From: Stackebrandtia albiflava
Lineage (GTDB): Bacteria > Actinomycetota > Actinomycetes > Mycobacteriales > Micromonosporaceae
Direction of reading: 5' to 3'
DNA: 64,000 nt
Assembly (NCBI RefSeq): GCF_007994225.1
Contig: NZ_VLLL01000010.1
Span: forward strand, 62,001 to 126,000
Shown: one piece after another, positions 23,839 through 32,943 of the stretch
How the letters are laid out: each line of letters opens with the position of its first letter
Numbering within the stretch: position 1 is the stretch's first letter
Notes under the pieces: model-generated
Databases searched by the model: none
Told to the model about the DNA's origin: nothing
What the model saw: only the letters and a program-made list of their open reading frames with translations
Translations under genes and position numbers: made by a program

Positions 23839-24834
23839 ATGCGATCGACTCCGCTTCGACTCTCCCTGGCCGCCGTCACGGTGGTGACCCTGGCCGGTTG
23901 CGGAACCTCCGTGAGCGACCCGGACGACCGGTCCGCCGGCGGGCCCACGGTGACCGTCACCAACTGCGGTCGCGAACTGCACTTCGACACGCCGCCGGAG
24001 GCGGTGGTGGGACTGAGCCCGTCCCAGACGGAGCTGCTGCTCCGGCTCGGCCTGGCGGACCGGATGGTGGGTCAGGCGCAGACCTCGACGGCCCCGTTGC
24101 CGGACGACCTGCGGCAGTCGGCCGCCGACGTACCGGTGCTCAGTGAGGACGCTCCGCCGGACCGGGAGACGCTGCTCGACGCGGAACCGGACTTCGTCTT
24201 CGCGCCGACGGCGTACGAGTTCACCGCCGAACAGGGGTTCGCCGACCTGGCGCAGCTCGACGAGGCCGGGGTGGCGGCGTACATCGCGACCGGGGGCTGC
24301 GCCGAACGGCGTATGACCGGGACCGTGGACGACCTGTTCACGGACCTGCGCAACCTGGGTGACATCTTCGGGGAACCCGAGCGGGCGGCGGAACTCGTCG
24401 ACGCGGGTGAGGCCGCGCTGACGGACGTCGCCGACCGTATCGAGGGGCTTGACGCCCCCACCGTGGCCCAGGTCTATGTGGAGGGTGAGACCCTGTCGGC
24501 GATCGGCGCCGGTATCGAGTACGACGTCATCGCCAGGGCCGGGGGCGACAACGTGTTCGGCCCCGAGGACCCCGCCTTCGCCGACTTCTTCGCCGCGCAG
24601 TTGAACCCCGAGGCGCTCGCGGAGGCCGACCCGGAGGTGTTGGTGTTCAGTGTCCACGACGCCGATCACGAGGCGGCGACCGTGGAGTACCTGCGTGCCA
24701 CCTTCCCGGATCTGGCCGCCGTCCGTGACGACCGGCTGGTGGGGGTCTCCGCCTCGGACATGTTCCCCGGGACGCTCGGCAACATCGACGCGGTCACCCG
24801 GATAGCCGAGGCCCTGTACCCGCAGGCGTTCTGA
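23839..24834 (+). CDS. Metal-chelate-binding lipoprotein (FepB/BtuF-like)
   Basis: The 331-aa protein starts at ATG 23839, set 9 bases after GAAAGG, in preference to GTG 23830. A lipoprotein signal (LSLAAVTVVTLAGC) puts the mature N-terminal Cys at residue 21. The mature part is a periplasmic-binding class III fold with AVVGLSPSQTELLLRLGLADRMVGQAQ and ILEPDFVF-like strands. It is the extracytoplasmic receptor of the permease/ATPase pair. The ligand is uncertain, but the Zur-like control points to a zinc chelate as readily as to a siderophore. Confidence 0.92.
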   Translation: MRSTPLRLSLAAVTVVTLAGCGTSVSDPDDRSAGGPTVTVTNCGRELHFDTPPEAVVGLSPSQTELLLRLGLADRMVGQAQTSTAPLPDDLRQSAADVPVLSEDAPPDRETLLDAEPDFVFAPTAYEFTAEQGFADLAQLDEAGVAAYIATGGCAERRMTGTVDDLFTDLRNLGDIFGEPERAAELVDAGEAALTDVADRIEGLDAPTVAQVYVEGETLSAIGAGIEYDVIARAGGDNVFGPEDPAFADFFAAQLNPEALAEADPEVLVFSVHDADHEAATVEYLRATFPDLAAVRDDRLVGVSASDMFPGTLGNIDAVTRIAEALYPQAF

Positions 24835-24878
24835 GCGGTGGGAAGCGGTGGGCGGAACGCGAGTCCGCTAAGTTACAA

Positions 24879-24893
24879 TGACAATCGTTTTCA
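24879..24893 (+). promoter_or_regulatory. Zur-like box
   Basis: TGACAATCGTTTTCA, flanked by AA and ATAA, lies 50 bp before the start of the methyltransferase gene. It fits the 7-1-7 inverted-repeat form (TGACAAT-c-GTTTTCA) of actinobacterial Zur operators and is one base different from the box at 21916. Iron-type Fur recognition cannot be excluded from sequence alone. Confidence 0.6.
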
Positions 24894-24942
24894 ATAAGCC
24901 GCGAGACGTGTTCCGCGGGCGCAGACGTGAAGAGGAGTTCCG

Positions 24943-25719
24943 GTGAAGGCGGGCGAGATCTGGCAACTCGGTGATTACTCCACAGTGGGAGCCCGATGGG
25001 CGCGGGCCGGTGACCGGCTGGTCGCCGACACCGTGGCCCCGGGCGACCGGGTGCTCGACGTGGCGTGCGGCCCCGGCGGCATGGCCGTGACCGCCGCCCG
25101 GCACGGCGCGAGCGTGACCGCCGTCGACGTGTCCCCCACACTCCTGGACGTCGCCAGGGCGCACGCGGCACGACACGACGTCGGCGTCACCTGGCTGGAG
25201 CACGACATGACGGCGATGCCGTTCCGGGACGCCTCGTTCGACGTGGTGCTGTCCGCCTTCGGCGCCATGTTCGCGCCCGACCCGGTCGCGATGGGCGGGG
25301 AACTGTGCCGACTGTGCGCACCCGGCGGGACGGTCGCGGTACTGGCCTGGACACCCGACTCCGTCTTCGGGCGTTTCGGTCCGATGGCGGGAAGCCGGAT
25401 GCCGCCCGGCGGCGACCGCCCCGCGATCGAGGAGTGGGGCCGTCCCGAATCGGTGAGGCGGTTCCTCCCTGCGTCGTGGACGGTGGAGACCCGCGAACTC
25501 GGTGTCGACGTCCGGTGGCCGACCCGCGCACAGGCGACCGCCGAACTCACCGGACTGGTCCCCGGATGGGTGCTCGTCAAGGCCGCCCTGGCACCCGAGG
25601 ACTGGCGGGACCTGGTGGCCGAAGTGGACGCCCTCATGGCCGAACAGGGCACAGAGGACGCCGACGGTTACACCGTGCGGGCCGGTTACCTGGAGACCCG
25701 CGCCTCGCCGCCCGCATGA
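24943..25719 (+). CDS. Class I SAM-dependent methyltransferase of a metal-responsive unit
   Basis: The 258-aa protein starts at GTG 24943 after AGAGGAG. Motif I is VLDVACGPGGMAVTAARHG (about 33-51), with VTAVDVSPTLLDVARAHAA next, MPFRDASFDVVLSAFGAMFAPD as motif IV, and ELCRLCAPGGTVAVLAWT. The Zur-like box and the ABC pair directly downstream suggest a job in metallophore handling, for example methylating a chelator, but a general small-molecule methyltransferase is not excluded. Confidence 0.88.
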   Translation: MKAGEIWQLGDYSTVGARWARAGDRLVADTVAPGDRVLDVACGPGGMAVTAARHGASVTAVDVSPTLLDVARAHAARHDVGVTWLEHDMTAMPFRDASFDVVLSAFGAMFAPDPVAMGGELCRLCAPGGTVAVLAWTPDSVFGRFGPMAGSRMPPGGDRPAIEEWGRPESVRRFLPASWTVETRELGVDVRWPTRAQATAELTGLVPGWVLVKAALAPEDWRDLVAEVDALMAEQGTEDADGYTVRAGYLETRASPPA

Positions 25720-25843
25720 CCGGGTGCGTGCACCTGCCTGATGACCGCCGGCCGATCCCACCGTATCCCTCCGGGGTCGGCCGGCACCCCCCTCTCCACT
25801 CGACGACACCACCCGTTTGACGCCCCTCGCCCCTGGAGCCCCC

Positions 25844-27595
25844 ATGTTCGTCAACCGCACCCTGCTCGGCTTCGCCAGGCCCGCGTGGCCGAGCCTGACC
25901 CTGACCGTCCTAGCCGGAGCGGCGGCCTCCGGCGCCGGAATCGGTGTGGCGTTCTCGCTGGCGGCCACCGTCTCCACGGTGCTCGGTGCCCGCCAGACGA
26001 CGGCCGACATCACCACGCCGCTCCTGCTCACCGCCGGTTTCACCGTCGCGCGGGCCGGGTTCCTGTGGCTTCGGGACCAGTCGGCCACCACGACCGCGAT
26101 CACCGTCAAACGACGGATCCGTCTCGAACTCATGGAGAAGGTCTTCCGGTTGGGGCCGCGCCGACCGGGCCGGCGTGGCGCGGGGGAGATCCGCGCCAGT
26201 GTCGTCGACGGAGTGGAGGGCGTCCAGGCGTATGTCGGCTTCTACCTGCCGCACCTGGTCGTCACGCTGCTCGTTCCGGTGACCCTCGTGGGGATCGTCG
26301 CCGTCAGGAGCCTGCCGGTCGCGCTGGTCATCGCGGCCGGTGTCGCGACGGTCCCACTGGCGCAACGCCTGTGGAGCAGGCTGCTGGGCGAACGCGCCCA
26401 CGTCCACTGGGACGCGTTCGCCCGCTACGCCGCGAAGCTCACCGATTCGGTACGCGGCATCACGACGCTGGCCTCGTTGGGCGCCGCGGGGCGTCGTGCG
26501 ACGGCGCTGGCGGTGGAGGCCGAACGCCTCCGCGAGGCCACCAACGCGAACCTGCGGTCCTCACTGGGCGTGTCGGTCGTGACCGGCGCGGCGATGAGCA
26601 TCGGAACCGCCGGGGCCACCGTGCTGGCGGCCTTCGAGGCGGCGGCCGGGCGGTTGGCAGTCGGTGACGTCGTGTTGGTGCTGTTCCTGGCGGTCGAGTG
26701 CTTCCGCCCGCTCCAGGAACTCCAGAACTACTGGCACGAGGGCTTTCACGGGGTCGCCGCGGCGAAGGGCATCCAGGAGATCCGCGACGCCGAACCCGTG
26801 GTCGCCGACACCGGCCGTCTGGTGCCGTCCGAGCCGATCCGGGCGCCGCGGATCACCTTCGACGACGTCACCTACCGGCACCCCGGCTCGGACCGCGACG
26901 CGCTGAGCGCGGTGTCGTTCAGCGTGCCGGGCGGTGCGACACTCGCCGTGGTCGGCAGGTCCGGAGCCGGTAAGTCCACACTGGTGCAACTGCTGACCCG
27001 GGACGTGGACCCCTCGGCGGGCAGGGTCCTCCTCGACGACACCGACCTGGTCGCGTACCCGCTGGCGGTCACCCGCGCCCTCGCCGCGCGGGTCTCCCAG
27101 GACATCGTGCTCCTCGACGGCACCATCCGGCAGAACGTCATGGCGGCCCGCCCCACCGCCACCGAGGCGGAGTTCACCGATGCGGTGCAACGGGCCAGGG
27201 TCGACGAGTTCGCCGGCGACTCCCCCGACGGCTACGACGCCGCGGTGGGTGAGGGGGGAACGCTGCTGTCGGGCGGTCAGCGGCAACGCGTCGCGCTGGC
27301 GAGGGCGTTGTTGGCCGACAGTCCGGTCCTGGTGCTGGACGAGGCGACCTCCGCGCTCGACGCCGAGAACGAGGCCGTGATAACCGACGCCGTGCACGAC
27401 GACCGGGGCCGGCGGACGACCGTCATAGTCGCGCACCGTCTCTCCACGGTCGTCGACGCAGACTACGTCCTGGTCCTCGACGAGGGGCGCGTGGCCGAGT
27501 TCGGCCCGCCCGCGCTCCTCGCCGCCGCGAACGGCCATTGGGCCGCGCTACTGGCCGCCCACTCCTCCGGACTCGACGAGGCACTCACCCGATGA
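25844..27595 (+). CDS. ABC half-transporter (permease-ATPase fusion), first of a pair
   Basis: The 583-aa protein starts at ATG 25844 after CTGGAG; an upstream TTG at 25817 is open. Six transmembrane helices (about residues 15-300) are fused to an ATPase with Walker A GRSGAGKST near 373, signature LSGGQRQR near 480 and LVLDEATSALD. It overlaps the next half-transporter by ATGA, so the two form a heterodimer. Such pairs next to FecCD systems are known either as exporters or as YbtP/Q- and IrtA/B-type chelate importers. Direction cannot be told here. Confidence 0.88.
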   Translation: MFVNRTLLGFARPAWPSLTLTVLAGAAASGAGIGVAFSLAATVSTVLGARQTTADITTPLLLTAGFTVARAGFLWLRDQSATTTAITVKRRIRLELMEKVFRLGPRRPGRRGAGEIRASVVDGVEGVQAYVGFYLPHLVVTLLVPVTLVGIVAVRSLPVALVIAAGVATVPLAQRLWSRLLGERAHVHWDAFARYAAKLTDSVRGITTLASLGAAGRRATALAVEAERLREATNANLRSSLGVSVVTGAAMSIGTAGATVLAAFEAAAGRLAVGDVVLVLFLAVECFRPLQELQNYWHEGFHGVAAAKGIQEIRDAEPVVADTGRLVPSEPIRAPRITFDDVTYRHPGSDRDALSAVSFSVPGGATLAVVGRSGAGKSTLVQLLTRDVDPSAGRVLLDDTDLVAYPLAVTRALAARVSQDIVLLDGTIRQNVMAARPTATEAEFTDAVQRARVDEFAGDSPDGYDAAVGEGGTLLSGGQRQRVALARALLADSPVLVLDEATSALDAENEAVITDAVHDDRGRRTTVIVAHRLSTVVDADYVLVLDEGRVAEFGPPALLAAANGHWAALLAAHSSGLDEALTR

Positions 27596-29430
27596 ACCCG
27601 ACACCCGATCTCCACCCCACCCTGCCACCCGGCCGGACACTGGCGAGTTTCGCCGGCCTGGCTCAGGCCCTCAAGGGCTGGTGGCCTCCCTACGTCTTCG
27701 CCGTCGCGATGAACGTCGTCTCGCTGTGCGCCGCCACGGCCGCCGCCGCCCTCGGCGCGCTCGCCGTGTCCACCGCCGTCGTCGGCGGTGACCGGGACCC
27801 GTCCCTTCACGCCATCGCGCTGCTGGTCGCCGTGGGTGTGGTCGCCCGGGGACTGAGCGGCTGGCTGGAGTCGTGGGTCAGCCACGACCTGAGCTTCCGC
27901 ATGATGGCCCGGGTCCGGATCTGGATCTTCGGCGCCCTGGCGCGGGCCGCCCCCTCGGTCACCGCGCGCCGTCGCACCGGAGACCTGACGACCACCGCGA
28001 TGACCGACGCGGAGGCGTTGGAGATCTTCTACGCGCACTCGTCCCTCTACATCGTCTCGGCGTTCGTGACGACGCCCGTCCTCATCGCCGCGACGGCCGT
28101 CGTGAGTCCGTCGGCGGCGTGGGCGGTCACACCGGTGCTGCTCGTCGCGGCCGGTTTCAGTCTCGCGATGCGCGGTGCGGCCAGGCGTGACGGCGCCGAG
28201 ATCCGTGCCTTGATAGCCGCCATCGGGGCGGAGGTCGACGAGAACATCGGCGCCGTCCGGGAGATCGTCGGCTACTCGATGGTCGAGGAGCGGCTACGGC
28301 GGCTCTCGGCACTCGACGACGCCCTGGCGCGAGTGCAGTCGCGCAACGCGCGTCGCGCCGGTGTGGAGAGCGCCGCCGCGGGTGTCGTCTCCGTCCTGGC
28401 GACCCTGGTCGCCGCCTGGGTCGGCGTGACACAGGTGAACTCGTCCACACTGGATCCCGTGTTCCTGCCGGTGCTCATCACCCTGGCGGGTGCCTCGTCA
28501 TCGGCGATCGTGCAGTGGATCGGCGTGACCCGGCACTACGGCACCACCGGCGAGGCCGCCAGGCGGATCGACGAGATCCTGTCCGCTCCACCGCCGGTGG
28601 ATCGATCCGGTACCGCCGTCGCCCCGGCCGGGGCCACGGCCGGCGTGGCGGCCGTCGGTGTCTCCCACAGCTGGCCGGGTGTCACCGCCGACCACCCGGT
28701 GACGCCGGCGCTCGTGAACGTGGACGTCGAGATCGCGCCCGGGGAGCACGTCGCCCTCGCGGGCCGGTCCGGAGCCGGCAAGTCCACACTCGGTGCCCTG
28801 GTCGCCAGGTTCATGGACCCCGACTCCGGTCACCTCACCGTCGATGGCGTGGGACTGACCGCGTTGTCGCCGCGGGCGCTCACCGAGACGGTGTGCCTGG
28901 TGCCGCAGGAGGTGCACCTGTTCCAGGAGAGCGTCCGGGACAACCTCCGGATCGCCACCGACCGGTCGCCGACCGACGCGGATCTGTGGGAGGCCCTGGA
29001 GACCGCGCACGCTGCCGAGATCGTGCGACGGATGCCGGACGGCCTCGACACCGTAATCGGTGAACGTGGCGACACCCTCTCCGGTGGTGAGCGGCAACGG
29101 CTCGCGCTCGCGCGGGCGGTGCTGCACGGTTCCCGCGTCCTGATCCTCGACGAGACGGTGAGCCAGCTCGACGTGGTCGCCGAGCGGGACGTCCGCGACT
29201 CGTTGACGCGCGGCACCGGTGATCGCACCACCATCGTCATCGCGCACCGGCTCTCCACACTCCTGGCGGCCGACCGGATCATCGTCCTGGACGCCGGAAG
29301 GGTGGTCGGTCAAGGCGACCATGCCGCCCTGATGCGGGACTGCCGCCAGTACGCCGACCTGGTGGGGCCGCAGTTGCGGGCCCTCGCACCGGCGGCGGCG
29401 CGGCATACCGGCGGAGAGCCGCGCCGGTGA
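27592..29430 (+). CDS. ABC half-transporter (permease-ATPase fusion), second of a pair
   Basis: The 612-aa protein has about six N-terminal membrane helices (residues 30-330). The ATPase carries Walker A GRSGAGKST at about 390, signature LSGGERQR near 500, Walker B ILDETVSQLD (Gln-Leu-Asp in place of the usual Ala-Leu-Asp) and the H loop IAHRLST. It is coupled to the preceding half-transporter. The ATPase sites look intact on both subunits. It ends the metal-responsive unit that begins at 24943. Confidence 0.88.
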   Translation: MNPTPDLHPTLPPGRTLASFAGLAQALKGWWPPYVFAVAMNVVSLCAATAAAALGALAVSTAVVGGDRDPSLHAIALLVAVGVVARGLSGWLESWVSHDLSFRMMARVRIWIFGALARAAPSVTARRRTGDLTTTAMTDAEALEIFYAHSSLYIVSAFVTTPVLIAATAVVSPSAAWAVTPVLLVAAGFSLAMRGAARRDGAEIRALIAAIGAEVDENIGAVREIVGYSMVEERLRRLSALDDALARVQSRNARRAGVESAAAGVVSVLATLVAAWVGVTQVNSSTLDPVFLPVLITLAGASSSAIVQWIGVTRHYGTTGEAARRIDEILSAPPPVDRSGTAVAPAGATAGVAAVGVSHSWPGVTADHPVTPALVNVDVEIAPGEHVALAGRSGAGKSTLGALVARFMDPDSGHLTVDGVGLTALSPRALTETVCLVPQEVHLFQESVRDNLRIATDRSPTDADLWEALETAHAAEIVRRMPDGLDTVIGERGDTLSGGERQRLALARAVLHGSRVLILDETVSQLDVVAERDVRDSLTRGTGDRTTIVIAHRLSTLLAADRIIVLDAGRVVGQGDHAALMRDCRQYADLVGPQLRALAPAAARHTGGEPRR

Positions 29431-29514
29431 ACCGATCCGGGGGCCGGAATCGCGGCCGGTGCCGCCGTCGATCCCGTGGCGCGTGGCGGTCGGCCGTCGC
29501 GCCTGATCGGCGGG

Positions 29515-30225
29515 TCAGGACGGAAGTCGTCGTGGCGTCGCCGTTCGGGGGTGTCGTCGGCGCATGCGGAGGGCGATGAGGACACAGGCGGTCACCGCTC
29601 CCGGCCCCCAGCCGATCGGCGCGACGGCCGACATGAGGGTGAAGTCGTTCATCATCAACGCCACCACGCCGAACAGGCAGAATCCCGCCGACAGCGCCAG
29701 CGTCAGCGTGACGGCCCGGTCCAGGCGCGAGCTCCCGAAGGCGGGTATCAGGAGTAGGCAGGCGATTCCGAAGAACAGCCCCCAGCCGGCCACCTCCAGC
29801 GCCATGGTGAGCGAGGGCCACTCGTAGGGCAGGAACCATTCGAGTCCCGCCGGCCCGCCGTGTTCGGCCGCGTAGTGCACCGCCGTCAACGCGATGAACC
29901 TGTTGAGGACGACACACACCGACATCATGGTGACGCACGACAGCGACGCCAGGCTGAAGACCCGTCGTCCCGGCGGCGTCGTGGCGTGGACGGCGGCCCA
30001 GAACGGCACCAGTGCCAGCGCCATCGCCATCACCAGTACGTGCAGCAGGGTCGAGACGGGTTCGGCGGGCGGGAAACCGCCCTGCGCGAAGGTCACCCCG
30101 ACGCCGGCCACGTAGGGGACGCCCAGGGCGATGAAGACGACCGCGGCGGTGACGCCCGTCCTCACCGCGAGCCGTGGGTCTTCGAGGGACCGTGAGGTGT
30201 CGGGTGTGTCTGCCGTTGCGGGCAC
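29515..30225 (-). CDS. Multi-pass membrane protein
   Basis: The 236-aa protein has six or seven hydrophobic segments (RTGVTAAVVFIALGVPYVAGVGV, LLHVLVMAMALALVPFWAAV, LSCVTMMSVCVVLNRFIAL, and three more towards the C terminus) and an Arg-rich C-terminal tail, giving a cytosolic C terminus by the positive-inside rule. No catalytic or transport signature is seen. It is divergent from a TetR gene across 101 bp that contains a perfect palindrome, so it is probably the regulator's target. Confidence 0.8.
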   Translation of the reverse strand: MPATADTPDTSRSLEDPRLAVRTGVTAAVVFIALGVPYVAGVGVTFAQGGFPPAEPVSTLLHVLVMAMALALVPFWAAVHATTPPGRRVFSLASLSCVTMMSVCVVLNRFIALTAVHYAAEHGGPAGLEWFLPYEWPSLTMALEVAGWGLFFGIACLLLIPAFGSSRLDRAVTLTLALSAGFCLFGVVALMMNDFTLMSAVAPIGWGPGAVTACVLIALRMRRRHPRTATPRRLPS

Positions 30226-30258
30226 GCGTACCTCCGAATTGTGAATGAGATGATCGTT

Positions 30259-30281
30259 AATAGCGAATCCGATTCGCTATT
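30259..30281 (+). promoter_or_regulatory. TetR operator palindrome
   Basis: A perfect inverted repeat of 11 bases per arm, AATAGCGAATC and GATTCGCTATT, is separated by one base. It lies between the divergent membrane-protein (starts 30225) and TetR (starts 30327) genes. Its AT-rich ends could overlap a -10 element. Position and symmetry make it the likely operator of the TetR protein. Confidence 0.75.
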
Positions 30282-30326
30282 ATATGGTGACCGTGACAGC
30301 GGCCGACGAGTGGCGGGGGGAGCACG

Positions 30327-31058
30327 GTGAACGAGGCGGAACTGCCCCGGGCGGTGGCGTTGGCATGGGGTGTGTCGTCCCGTCGCCGACCGGGCCCGAA
30401 ACCCCAGTTGACGCTGGACAAGGTGGTCCGCGCCGCGATCGGGCTCGCCGACGAGAAGGGCCTGGCCCACGTGTCGCTCGCGGAACTGGCCGCGAGGCTC
30501 GGCTGCGCGACGGCGTCGCTGTACCGGCACGTCGACTCCAAAGAGGACCTGCTGCTGTTGATGCGTGACTTCGCCGCGCGGCCGGACCGGGAACCGCCGG
30601 GCGAGGGCGATGGGGACTGGCGTGCCGCGTTGGAGGGCATCGCCTGGGCGATATTCGACCGGTACCGGCGGCATCCGTGGGTGCTTGAGATCCCCACGAC
30701 GGGACCACCCACCATGCCGGGCGAGTTGCAGTGGGGTGAACGGATACTCGCGGCCCTGGCGCCCACCGGCATGACCGCCGCGCGGAGACTCCGGGCCGTG
30801 ACCCTCCTCAGTGGTTACGTGAGGGAGCAGGCCCGCCTCGCCCTGGACCCCGTCATCGCCGGCGACGGGGGAGAACCGGACGACCCCGGACCCGGATACG
30901 CCGAGATAATCGGCCGGGTCATGACCCCCGACCGGTATCCGGCGTTCTGTCACGTGTTCACCGAACTGATCGCCGAAGCCCCGGTCGGCTACGACCGCGC
31001 CGACTTCCGGTTCGGGCTGGACGTGATCCTCACTGGCCTGGCCGAACAGATCCCCTGA
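30327..31058 (+). CDS. TetR-family regulator (TetR_C_1 type)
   Basis: The 243-aa protein starts at GTG 30327 after GGGGGGAG. The N-terminal HTH is LTLDKVVRAAIGLADEKGLAHVSLAELAARLGCATASLYRHVDSKEDLLLLM (about 29-80). The C-terminal ligand domain matches the tetracycline-repressor-like C domain. It is probably a repressor of the divergent membrane protein through the palindrome at 30259. The ligand is unknown. Confidence 0.92.
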   Translation: MNEAELPRAVALAWGVSSRRRPGPKPQLTLDKVVRAAIGLADEKGLAHVSLAELAARLGCATASLYRHVDSKEDLLLLMRDFAARPDREPPGEGDGDWRAALEGIAWAIFDRYRRHPWVLEIPTTGPPTMPGELQWGERILAALAPTGMTAARRLRAVTLLSGYVREQARLALDPVIAGDGGEPDDPGPGYAEIIGRVMTPDRYPAFCHVFTELIAEAPVGYDRADFRFGLDVILTGLAEQIP

Positions 31059-31151
31059 CCGGACGAGTGGGGCACCGCGGGGACGGCCGGTGTCGCGGCT
31101 CCGCGGGGTGACGTCCCCATCGGACCGTGCGCCGCCCGCCGCGGCACCGGT

Positions 31152-31967
31152 TCACGCGGCGACGCGTACAGCGGTGACCGCCAGCGTGGTGTACCGCATG
31201 GTGAAGCGTCCGCCGAGGGAGTCGACGGCGCGGCCGACCGCCTCCAGGACCTCGGCCAGCCGGTCGGGCGCGAGCCCGGTGAGGCCGCCGGTGGTGGGCA
31301 ACAGGTCCAGCCACTCGTCGCGGGTGTAGGAACGTTCCCAGTCGAACCGCCACTGTTCGGGATCGTCGAACCGTCCGGCCTCCCGGATGGTGTCGGCGAT
31401 CTTCTCGTATCCCGCCCGGTAGAGGGCGAGCGGCCGCCGGGCGGGTCGGTCGCCGAAGGGTGAGTCCGGGGCCACGCGCCGGTACGCGGCGGCGAACGGT
31501 TCGGCGACCTCCGGCGGTGGTTCGTAGACGTGTCCGAAGATCGCGAGCCGCCCGCCGGGACGCAGTACGCGGGCGGCCTTGACGGCGCCCTCCGCCGGGT
31601 TCACCCAGTGCCACGACTGGGCGGCGACGACGGTGTCGAACAGTCGGTCGCCCGGCCGCCAGTCCTCGAAGGTCGCGACCTCCACCTCCAGTCCGGTGGC
31701 CCGGGCGAACTCGGCCATCCGGGCGTCGGGTTCGATGCCGAGTACGGCGCATCCGGCGGCTTGGAAGGCGCGGGAGGCGATGCCGGTGCCGCATCCCACG
31801 TCGAGGACCCGTCGACCGGTGGCGCCGTCGCGTATCCGGGTCACAAGTTCGCGGGGGTATCCGGGTCGGCAACGGTCGTAGCGGTGCGCGTCGACGCCGA
31901 AAGACTCGGCCATCCGGCGGGCGGTGTGTGGTGTGGGTTCCGGGTGCTGCGACGATATAGTGGTCAT
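31152..31967 (-). CDS. Class I SAM-dependent methyltransferase
   Basis: The 271-aa protein has MAESFGVDAHRYDRCRPGYP at the N terminus, a common opening of Methyltransf_11 proteins of the ubiE/smtA type. Motif I is VLDVGCGTGIASRAF (about 55-69), followed by VLGIEPDARM and VVAAQSWHWVNP. ARVLRPGGRLAIFGH is motif VI. It is divergent from a TetR gene, with an inverted repeat in the short space between them. The substrate is unknown. Confidence 0.9.
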   Translation of the reverse strand: MTTISSQHPEPTPHTARRMAESFGVDAHRYDRCRPGYPRELVTRIRDGATGRRVLDVGCGTGIASRAFQAAGCAVLGIEPDARMAEFARATGLEVEVATFEDWRPGDRLFDTVVAAQSWHWVNPAEGAVKAARVLRPGGRLAIFGHVYEPPPEVAEPFAAAYRRVAPDSPFGDRPARRPLALYRAGYEKIADTIREAGRFDDPEQWRFDWERSYTRDEWLDLLPTTGGLTGLAPDRLAEVLEAVGRAVDSLGGRFTMRYTTLAVTAVRVAA

Positions 31968-31969
31968 GT

Positions 31970-31985
31970 GCCCACTCTAGTGGGC
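31970..31985 (+). promoter_or_regulatory. Inverted repeat between methyltransferase and TetR genes
   Basis: GCCCACT-CT-AGTGGGC starts three bases upstream of the methyltransferase start codon, with a further partial copy TTGCCCATTAG at 31988-31998. It sits where a repressor would block both divergent transcripts. Confidence 0.65.
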
Positions 31986-32039
31986 GATTGCCCATTAGTC
32001 GAGTCGTCGGGTGGACCGGCGACACCGAAGGGGGCCGGA

Positions 32040-32636
32040 GTGCCGACCGGAGTACACCTGCGTGACGCGCGGGGCCAACTGTTCGACGCCGCCGAACGCG
32101 TCCTCCTGCGCGACGGACCGAGCGCCCTCACCAGCCGCGCCGTCACCGACGAGGCCGGCTGCGCCAAGGGGGTGCTGCACCGGCACTTCGGCGACTTCGA
32201 CGCGTTCCTCGCCGAACTCGTGAACGACCGGGCGGCGCGACTCCGGTCGCAGGTGGACTCGTTGCGGGAGTCCGTCGGCGCGAACACGGTGGTGGAGAAC
32301 CTGACCGGAGCGATGTCCGTCCTGTTCGGACCGGTTCCGATGGCGATCATCCCGCTCGTCACCTTCCGGGAGGCGTTGCGCGCCAGGCTGCGCAGCGACC
32401 GCCCCGGCGGTGGCGTCGCGATACTGGCCGAGGCCACCACCGCGATATCGGCCTACCTTCGGGACGAGCGCGATCGGGGCCGTATCGACGCCGGCGCCGA
32501 CATCGACGCGCTCACCCTGTCTCTGGTCGGCGGCGGGCACCTGCTGTTCGCCGGACACGACCCCGGCCCGCCCGGCCCCGAGGCCGTCGAGGGCTTCGTG
32601 GCCGCGGTCCTCACCAAGGCGCAGCCCGGCGGCTGA
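32040..32636 (+). CDS. TetR-family regulator
   Basis: The 198-aa protein starts at GTG 32040, right after GGGGCCGGA. The N-terminal HTH is RGQLFDAAERVLLRDGPSALTSRAVTDEAGCAKGVLHRHFGDFDAFLAELV (about 9-60). A helical C-terminal domain follows (ALRARLRSDRPGGGVAILAEATTAISAYLRDERDRGRI). It probably represses itself and the divergent methyltransferase gene. No cognate ligand is evident. Confidence 0.88.
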   Translation: MPTGVHLRDARGQLFDAAERVLLRDGPSALTSRAVTDEAGCAKGVLHRHFGDFDAFLAELVNDRAARLRSQVDSLRESVGANTVVENLTGAMSVLFGPVPMAIIPLVTFREALRARLRSDRPGGGVAILAEATTAISAYLRDERDRGRIDAGADIDALTLSLVGGGHLLFAGHDPGPPGPEAVEGFVAAVLTKAQPGG

Positions 32637-32943
32637 ACGGATTCCGCCCTGAAGCGGGACGCGGTTCACCCGCTCGGCCGCGCGGCCGACGCCGCCCGGT
32701 GGTGTGGTGAAGCCGTCGACTGCGCAGATCAGGGCGCGCGATGGCCGCGGCTTGCGGCCTGCTTGCCGTGCACTTGCGACACGTGAAAGCCGAGCGGTTA
32801 TCGCCGTTTTGTCCGATTCTCCTGTCGGCTTACGGCCTTTGCGCTCCATAAGGTCGAAGTCCCATCCCTTGAAGGTTCGAGCCGCGTTCGTCGCGCGACG
32901 GCACAGCGGCCCGACGACGACCCCTTCGTCCATAGGAGACGCG
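32637..32943 (+). other. Gene-free stretch before the WXG100-like gene
   Basis: About 300 bases hold no gene I can support. The segment 32780-32850 is less GC-rich than its flanks and probably contains the promoter of the WXG100-like/hydrolase pair, but no -35/-10 match is convincing. Confidence 0.3.

Noticed and set aside
24943-29430. The ABC pair as the CydDC cytochrome-assembly exporter.
   Set aside because: Motifs would allow it, but there are no cytochrome bd genes nearby and the Zur-like box plus chelate-uptake genes favour metallophore transport; the assignment is left open.
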